A stretch of 64,000 bases of DNA from Mobilicoccus massiliensis (GTDB lineage Bacteria > Actinomycetota > Actinomycetes > Actinomycetales > Dermatophilaceae): the NCBI RefSeq assembly GCF_000826525.2, contig NZ_LN651326.1, positions 62,001 to 126,000 on the forward strand. The letters are read 5' to 3'. Both the position numbers and the translations under genes were made by a program. Within the stretch, counting starts at the first letter, position 1. The number at the start of each line of letters is the position of its first letter. Below the pieces are notes generated by a model. The model was not told the DNA's origin and made no database searches. It saw only the letters and a program-made list of their open reading frames with translations. Below, piece by piece: positions 59,070 to 64,000 of the stretch.

Positions 59070-60095
59070 TCAGGAACGGGCTCGGCGCCGTAGCGGGATG
59101 ACGCGAGCGAGCGGAGCAGCCTGCGCACGCACGGCGTGGCGGTCGAGCCAATGGAGCAGGTCGGCGACGACCTCCTCACGGTTGGTCTCGGCGAGGATCT
59201 CGTGCCGGGCTCCGGGATAGAGGCGCGTCGTGACGTCGCGCACCCCCACGCGCCGGTAGGCCGTGGCGACGTCGCTGACGACGCGACCGAAGTCGCCGAC
59301 CGGATCCTGATCCCCGGCGATGACGTAGACCGGCAGATCGGGACGGATCCCCGCCGCGCGGCGGCGCTCGCCGACGATCCCGAGGCCGGTGAGCAGGTCG
59401 ACGAAGAAGCGGTGTGAACACACGAAGCCGCATCGCGGGTCGGCCACGTACGCGTCGACGACCTCGGGGTCGCGGGAGAGCCAGTCGAAGCGGGTGCGCC
59501 CCTCGAACGGCGCGTTGAACGCTCCGAAGGTCATCCGGTCGAGCAAGGGGCTCGGGCGGCGACCACCGCGCAGCCGCGAGAGCAGACGGGCGAGCGCCAG
59601 CCCTCCGTACCGCCGCAGGAGCCCGGGAACGGCCGGAGCACCGACGAGCACGAGCGCGTCGACCGTGGCGGAGTGGTCGAGCACGAGGGTGCGGGCGACG
59701 AGCGCGCCCATGCTGTGCCCGAGCACGACGTACGGCAGGCCCGGGTACCGCTCACGCGCCGCCGCGCCCACCCGTAGGGCGTCCTCGACGAGCAACTGCC
59801 AGCCGTCGTGGTCGGCGAGATGACCGAGGGAGTCGGGCGAGGTCTCGCCGTGGCCGCGTTGATCGTTGACGACGACGATGTAGCCGGCGCGCGCGAGCTC
59901 GTCGGCGAACCGGTCGTACCGCTGCGCGTGCTCGGCCATGCCGTGCAGGACGTGGACGATCCCCCGCGGGGCCGGCGCCCCGAGGTGGGCGATGTCGCCG
60001 GTGCCGGTCTCGCTCATGGCGGGGGCCGTCGTGCGCACGGCGAGCCGCGTACCGTCCGGCATCGTCAGGGTCGATCGAGTCGTCGCTGCGGTCAT
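59070..60095 (-). CDS. alpha/beta hydrolase, monoacylglycerol lipase-like
   Basis: The 341-residue protein from ATG 60095-60093 has VHVLHGMAEHAQRYDRFADE, the HGMAEH oxyanion region of monoacylglycerol lipases and lysophospholipases, nucleophile Ser in VVLGHSMGALVART, VYVIAGDQDPVGDF (acid) and LYPGARHEILAETNREEV (His). It should hydrolyse monoacylglycerols or similar esters in the cytoplasm. A longer upstream frame exists but starts in the promoter region of the NRPS-like gene. It is divergent from that gene by 253 bases, which contain no clear feature. Confidence 0.92.
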   Translation of the reverse strand: MTAATTRSTLTMPDGTRLAVRTTAPAMSETGTGDIAHLGAPAPRGIVHVLHGMAEHAQRYDRFADELARAGYIVVVNDQRGHGETSPDSLGHLADHDGWQLLVEDALRVGAAARERYPGLPYVVLGHSMGALVARTLVLDHSATVDALVLVGAPAVPGLLRRYGGLALARLLSRLRGGRRPSPLLDRMTFGAFNAPFEGRTRFDWLSRDPEVVDAYVADPRCGFVCSHRFFVDLLTGLGIVGERRRAAGIRPDLPVYVIAGDQDPVGDFGRVVSDVATAYRRVGVRDVTTRLYPGARHEILAETNREEVVADLLHWLDRHAVRAQAAPLARVIPLRRRARS

Positions 60096-60348
60096 GGTCT
60101 CCGTCCTTCGGCTCGGTGTAATTGTCACATCACCTTGACCGGACCGCAGGTCACGGGCGCATCGGCGTGGGCGGGCGCAGGTCGCCGCATCCGGGGGTAC
60201 GGCCGCCCGACTCCGCCCGGCGGCACCGGCCACGCGGCTGACCTGCAGACTCTTCCCCGGCGTCAGGGTTGGCGTGAGACACGTGATGGCGTGACGCTCG
60301 CGGGGCGTCGGTGGCACGATGGCGGTAAGGGGAACGGGGGATTTCCAC

Positions 60349-62916
60349 GTGGATCGACTGATCATGCGACCGGCCGTCGGCACGATGACGACCGGCGACC
60401 TACGTCCGCTGGACGAGGACGACATCGCCGCGGGCGTCCTGCCACGGCTGCGACACGTCGTCGCGGCGCGGCCGGAACACACCGCGGTGGCCGACGACGC
60501 CACCGATCTGACCTTCGCCGGGCTCGCGGCACGCGCGGCCGAGGTGAGGCTGCGGCTCGAGGGGTTGCTCGCGGCTCAGCCCGGCCCTCCGGCATCCTCG
60601 GATCCGGAGCCGGTCGCGGTTCTCGCCGGCCACGACGCCGCGGCGGTCGTCGCGGTCGTGGCCGTCCTCGCCGCCGGGCATCCCGTCGTCGTGCTCGACG
60701 ACCGCACGCCCGCCGTGTGGCAGCGTCGTCTGCTCGGTCAGCTCGGAGCACGGATCGTGCTCGCCGACGGCGCCCGACCGGAGTCGGTCGAGGCCGCGAC
60801 GGCGATCGCCGCCTCCCCCGCCCACGTGCTCGCGACCACCGTCGACCTCGCCGACCCCGACGAACTATGGCGCGACACACCGGCGCCGGAGTCTCCGGCC
60901 CTCATCGCCTTCACCTCGGGCACGACCGGCGCCACCAAACCCGTGGTGGGTACGCACCGGCTGCTCGTGCGCGACGCGTGGAACTCGGCCGTCGCGACGT
61001 GCTGCTACGACGAGCGCGACGTCGTGCTGCACACCCTGCCGCTGCCCTTCCATGCCGGGCTCACCACCGCGATCCACACGCTGCTCGTCGGCTGCGGCAT
61101 GCGGCTCGTCGACGTGCGCGGCCGCGGGGTGGCGACGCTGCCGCAGGTCGTGGCCGACACGGCCGCGACGTTGCTCGTCACCAGCCCCGCCATCCTGCGC
61201 GGTCTCGCCGCGAGCGGCCCCGACACCGAACTGCTCTCGGGGCTCAGCGGGCTCACGGTCGCCGGCGAGGCGGTCTACGGACGCGACGTCGAGGCGGCGC
61301 GCGCCGTCGTCGGCCCCCACTGCGTCGTGCGCAACCGCTACGGCGCCTCCGAGGTCGGCCTCATCGGTGAGCACGTCGTCACCGACGTCCCCAGCGGTCG
61401 ACTGCCGGTCGGGCGGGGCGTGGGCTGGAACCGGGTCGACGTCGTGCGCGACGACGGCACCTCCGCCGACGTCGGCGAGAAGGGCACGATCGTCGTCACC
61501 GCACCCGACGTCGCCCTCGGTTACTGGGGGCGGCCCGGCGATCCGGCGTTCACCGACAACCCCGACGGCACCCGCACCTTTCGCACGAGCGACCTCGGTC
61601 GGCGACTGCCCGACGGGTCGATCGACCTCACCGGCCGCAGCGACCACGCCGTGACGATCCGCGGTTACCTCGTCGACCCGGGCGAGGTCGAGGCCGTCGC
61701 CGCGACGCTGCCCGGTGTGCGCGAGTGCGTGATCGTCGGTCAGGACACGCCCACCGGCACCCGTCTCGTCGCCTACGTCGTCGGTGAGTCCGCGAGCGAC
61801 CCCGCCTCCGTGCGTGCGCGCCTGCGGGAGCGGCTTCCCGGGCACATGGTTCCCGCCGAGATCATCGCCCTCTCGGCGCTGCCCCGCACCGACCGCGGCA
61901 AGATCGACCGCCGTTCGCTGCCGCTGCCGACGCCCAGCGGCGACCGCGGCCACGAGCCGCTCGGCCACTGGGAGCAGCTCGTCGCCGACGCCTGGACGCT
62001 CGTGCTCGGCGTCGAGGACCCCCGCCCGGACGACGACTTCTTCGCCCTGGGCGGCGATTCGCTCTCGGCCGAGGAGCTCATGACCCGGCTGCGCGACGAC
62101 CTCGGAGTCGCCGCCGAACGCGCGACGAGCAGCACGCTCGTGCAGGCCCCGACCCTGCGGGAGTTCGCGGGCGCCGTCGAGCCCGACCAGCAGCGCAACC
62201 GTTCCGGACTCGTTCCGCTGCACGCCGCGGGAGCCCGTCCGCCGCTGTTCGTCGTCGCTGGCGCGGGGGGCCTCGGCCGGACGCTCGGCCCGCTCGCCCG
62301 CCGGCTCGGCGCCGACCAACCCGTCTACGCCCTGCAGTCGCCTTCGCTCGAGGGCCGCGCGTTGCCGGAGCCCTCGATCGCGGCGATGGCGCGACACCAC
62401 CTCGCGGCGATCCGGGAGGTGGCCCGCGGGCCGCTCTTCCTGGCAGGGCACGGCTTCGGTGGCCTCGTCGCGCTCGAGATGGCGCGGCAGGCCGAGGAGT
62501 CCGGGCGGCAGGTGCCCCTGGTCGTCCTGCTCGACACCACCCCGCCGGAGCTCACCCGCGGTGACGCCCGCCCGGCGTGGCGGCGCGCGAAGAGCGGCCT
62601 GGGGCTGCTTCGTGCCTCGCTGCGCGACACGAGCGGCGGCTCGGAGGCGTGGCGGTGGCAGTTGCGGGCCGACGCGATGGCGGCGACGTACTCGCCGGCT
62701 GCACGCACGGGCCGCACGCTGGTGCTCACGGCCTCCGACGGCTCCCAGCCCTCCGGCCAGGAGTCCTGGTCGACCACTCTGCCCGCCATGTCGCACCGCT
62801 ACGTCGCCGGGGGTCCGCTGACGATGCTGCGCCCACCGCACGTCGACGCGGTCGCCGCCCATCTGCGCACGGCGCTCGACGACGCGCTCGCGGCCTCCGG
62901 GGGAAGCGGTGCGTAA
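60349..62916 (+). CDS. NRPS-like protein: adenylation, carrier and thioesterase-like domains
   Basis: The 855-residue protein is one module. Adenylation domain, about 30-540: A3 FTSGTTGATKP near 188, A5 NRYGASEVG, A7 FRTSDLGRRLPDG, A8 IRGYLVDPGEVEA and A10 LPRTDRGKIDRR with its Lys. At the A4 region it reads LPLPFHAGLTT, so the Asp that pairs with an alpha-amino group is His. A carrier domain follows with GGDSLSAEEL, Ser571 for phosphopantetheine. The final thioesterase-like domain has AGHGFGGLVALE, with Gly702 at the nucleophile. No condensation domain is present. GTG 60349 has GGGGGA seven bases ahead. The next gene overlaps it. Confidence 0.92.
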   Translation: MDRLIMRPAVGTMTTGDLRPLDEDDIAAGVLPRLRHVVAARPEHTAVADDATDLTFAGLAARAAEVRLRLEGLLAAQPGPPASSDPEPVAVLAGHDAAAVVAVVAVLAAGHPVVVLDDRTPAVWQRRLLGQLGARIVLADGARPESVEAATAIAASPAHVLATTVDLADPDELWRDTPAPESPALIAFTSGTTGATKPVVGTHRLLVRDAWNSAVATCCYDERDVVLHTLPLPFHAGLTTAIHTLLVGCGMRLVDVRGRGVATLPQVVADTAATLLVTSPAILRGLAASGPDTELLSGLSGLTVAGEAVYGRDVEAARAVVGPHCVVRNRYGASEVGLIGEHVVTDVPSGRLPVGRGVGWNRVDVVRDDGTSADVGEKGTIVVTAPDVALGYWGRPGDPAFTDNPDGTRTFRTSDLGRRLPDGSIDLTGRSDHAVTIRGYLVDPGEVEAVAATLPGVRECVIVGQDTPTGTRLVAYVVGESASDPASVRARLRERLPGHMVPAEIIALSALPRTDRGKIDRRSLPLPTPSGDRGHEPLGHWEQLVADAWTLVLGVEDPRPDDDFFALGGDSLSAEELMTRLRDDLGVAAERATSSTLVQAPTLREFAGAVEPDQQRNRSGLVPLHAAGARPPLFVVAGAGGLGRTLGPLARRLGADQPVYALQSPSLEGRALPEPSIAAMARHHLAAIREVARGPLFLAGHGFGGLVALEMARQAEESGRQVPLVVLLDTTPPELTRGDARPAWRRAKSGLGLLRASLRDTSGGSEAWRWQLRADAMAATYSPAARTGRTLVLTASDGSQPSGQESWSTTLPAMSHRYVAGGPLTMLRPPHVDAVAAHLRTALDDALAASGGSGA

Positions 62917-64000
62917 GTCGATCGCCACGGTCTCGGTCTCGGGCTCGCTGCCCCAGAAGCTCGCCGCCATCGCCGCGGCGCGCTTCGACGGCATCGAGGT
63001 GTTCGACAACGACCTCGTCGCGAGCGATCTCTCACCCGACGAGGTCGCGGCGCGCTGCGCCGACCTCGGGCTCTCGATCGACCTGTTCCAGCCGCTGCGC
63101 GACATCGAGGGATGGCGCCCGGAGCGGTTCGACGCCGTCCTGCGCCGGCTCACCCACAAGTTCGCCGTCATGGAACGGCTCGGGGTCGACACCGCGCTCG
63201 CCTGCTCCAACGTGCAGCCCGACGCCGTCGACGACCTCGACCTCGTCGCCGAACAGCTCCACGCCGTCGGTGAGCTCGCGGCCGACCACGGCGTCCACGT
63301 GGCCTATGAGGCCCTCGCCTGGGGCCGGCACATCAACCGGGTGCGGCAGTCGTGGGAGGCGATCGAGCGCGCCGGGCATCCGCACGTCTCCCTCGCCGTC
63401 GACACCTTCCACGTGCTGTCCCGGGGCGACGACGCGGCTGCCCTCGCCGGTGTCCCCGGCGACCGCATCGGGTTCCTCCAGATCGCCGACGCCCCGCGCC
63501 TCGACATGAACGTGCTGTCGTGGTCGCGCCACTTCCGCTGCTTTCCCGGCCAGGGCGATCTCGACGTCGCCGGACTCGTCGGCGCGGTCGTCGACGCCGG
63601 CTACCGCGGCCCGCTCTCGCTCGAGGTGTTCTCCGACGTCGTGCGCGTCGCCGACCCGCGGATGAACGCCCTCGACGGGATGCGCTCGCTGCTGCATCTC
63701 GAGGAGCAACTGCGGACGCGCCGCGCGGCACAGGCCGCGGCCGGGGAGCCGGTTCGCGCCCTCGTCGATCTCTTCGATCCGCCGCCGGCGCCCGAACGGG
63801 TCGACGCGGAGTTCGTCGAGTTCGCGGTGACCGACGACGACGCGCGCGACACCGACCCGGCCACGAGCGTCACGGCCCTGCTCGACGCGCTCGGGTTCAC
63901 GCACGTCGCGACACACCCCACCCGTGCCGTGCAGTGGTGGCGCAACGGCGACGCCCACGTCTGCCTCACGACCCAACCCGTGCCCGGCCCCGCGCGCAGC
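62909..64000 (+). CDS. 3-dehydroshikimate dehydratase / HPPD-like fusion (3' end outside window)
   Basis: The reading frame is open for 364 codons to the edge. Residues 1 to about 270 are a xylose-isomerase-like TIM barrel: RKSIATVSVSGSLPQKLAAI starts it, and the metal ligands are expected in VAYEALAWGRH (Glu), LAVDTFHVLSRG (Asp, His), FLQIADAPR and LSLEVFSD (Glu). From about residue 290 a VOC/HPPD-like domain begins (AEFVEFAVTDDD..., HVCLTTQP). This is the QsuB-type layout whose N-terminal domain converts 3-dehydroshikimate to protocatechuate. Its GTG overlaps the NRPS stop by eight bases, so the two are co-translated and likely act in one pathway. Confidence 0.85.
   Translation, partial: MRKSIATVSVSGSLPQKLAAIAAARFDGIEVFDNDLVASDLSPDEVAARCADLGLSIDLFQPLRDIEGWRPERFDAVLRRLTHKFAVMERLGVDTALACSNVQPDAVDDLDLVAEQLHAVGELAADHGVHVAYEALAWGRHINRVRQSWEAIERAGHPHVSLAVDTFHVLSRGDDAAALAGVPGDRIGFLQIADAPRLDMNVLSWSRHFRCFPGQGDLDVAGLVGAVVDAGYRGPLSLEVFSDVVRVADPRMNALDGMRSLLHLEEQLRTRRAAQAAAGEPVRALVDLFDPPPAPERVDAEFVEFAVTDDDARDTDPATSVTALLDALGFTHVATHPTRAVQWWRNGDAHVCLTTQPVPGPARS

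Overview
The window is about 70% G+C with tightly packed genes on both strands, many GTG starts, 1-4 base start/stop overlaps and lipoprotein signals. The gene set points to an actinomycete: LuxR-type two-component pairs, WYL and MerR regulators, DinB/DUF664, DUF2332, DUF1846 and DUF2218 proteins, a System II cytochrome c assembly operon, and NrfHA. A Micrococcales member of the Intrasporangiaceae/Dermatophilaceae type is likely, but this is inference from gene content. I saw no rRNA, tRNA, insertion sequence, phage gene or true CRISPR.

Layout. 1-16.4 kb: mostly single genes or short operons (an odd alpha/beta hydrolase, a cytochrome b5-like lipoprotein, a frameshifted ornithine cyclodeaminase-like gene, GNAT and DinB proteins, an ATL/DUF488/DUF2945 operon, a WYL regulator, a lactonase, a PQQ-type glucose/sorbosone dehydrogenase lipoprotein, a HAD phosphatase, a PhyH oxygenase). 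16.4-20.7 kb: sensor kinase, response regulator, ABC ATPase and fused permease in one operon. 20.7-27.9 kb: a MerR regulator divergent from a DUF4188 gene, rlmC, and a TctCBA carboxylate transporter. 27.9-43.4 kb: housekeeping and stress genes (peptidyl-tRNA hydrolase, pirin, DUF1846, isoaspartyl peptidase, MntP, FAD dehydrogenase, Nudix, SMR exporter, PanE, CueP). 43.8-47.9 kb: glycogen phosphorylase and an FprA-like ferredoxin reductase.

48.2-57.2 kb is a coherent respiratory island: a NarX/NarL-like two-component pair, the ammonifying nitrite reductase NrfH-NrfA (first heme motif CxxCH rather than CxxCK), then a System II cytochrome c assembly operon (TPR protein, CcdA, ResB, CcsB, TlpA) that would supply nine c-hemes per NrfHA pair. 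A GGNATAGGCC-type motif lies 125-155 bases before the first gene of all three transcription units, a candidate shared control site. 57.4-60.1 kb holds DUF2332, YceI and a monoacylglycerol-lipase-like gene.

60.3-64.0 kb (running off the end) is a biosynthetic locus: a free-standing A-PCP-TE NRPS-like protein translationally coupled to a 3-dehydroshikimate dehydratase/HPPD-like fusion. The adenylation domain lacks the Asp that binds an alpha-amino group and the thioesterase nucleophile Ser is Gly. An aryl acid such as protocatechuate is therefore a reasonable substrate hypothesis.

Intergenic DNA carries three repeat families: (i) a motif built on CCGCCTGTCCGAGC, present as perfect hairpins (6.27 and 35.4 kb) and as clustered arrays with 32-base (7.4 kb) and 42-base (41.3 kb) periods; (ii) a nested hairpin shared by 3.6 and 46.4 kb; (iii) an 86-base direct repeat at 29.4-29.6 kb with a degenerate inverted relative at 28.3 kb, flanking the peptidyl-tRNA hydrolase gene.
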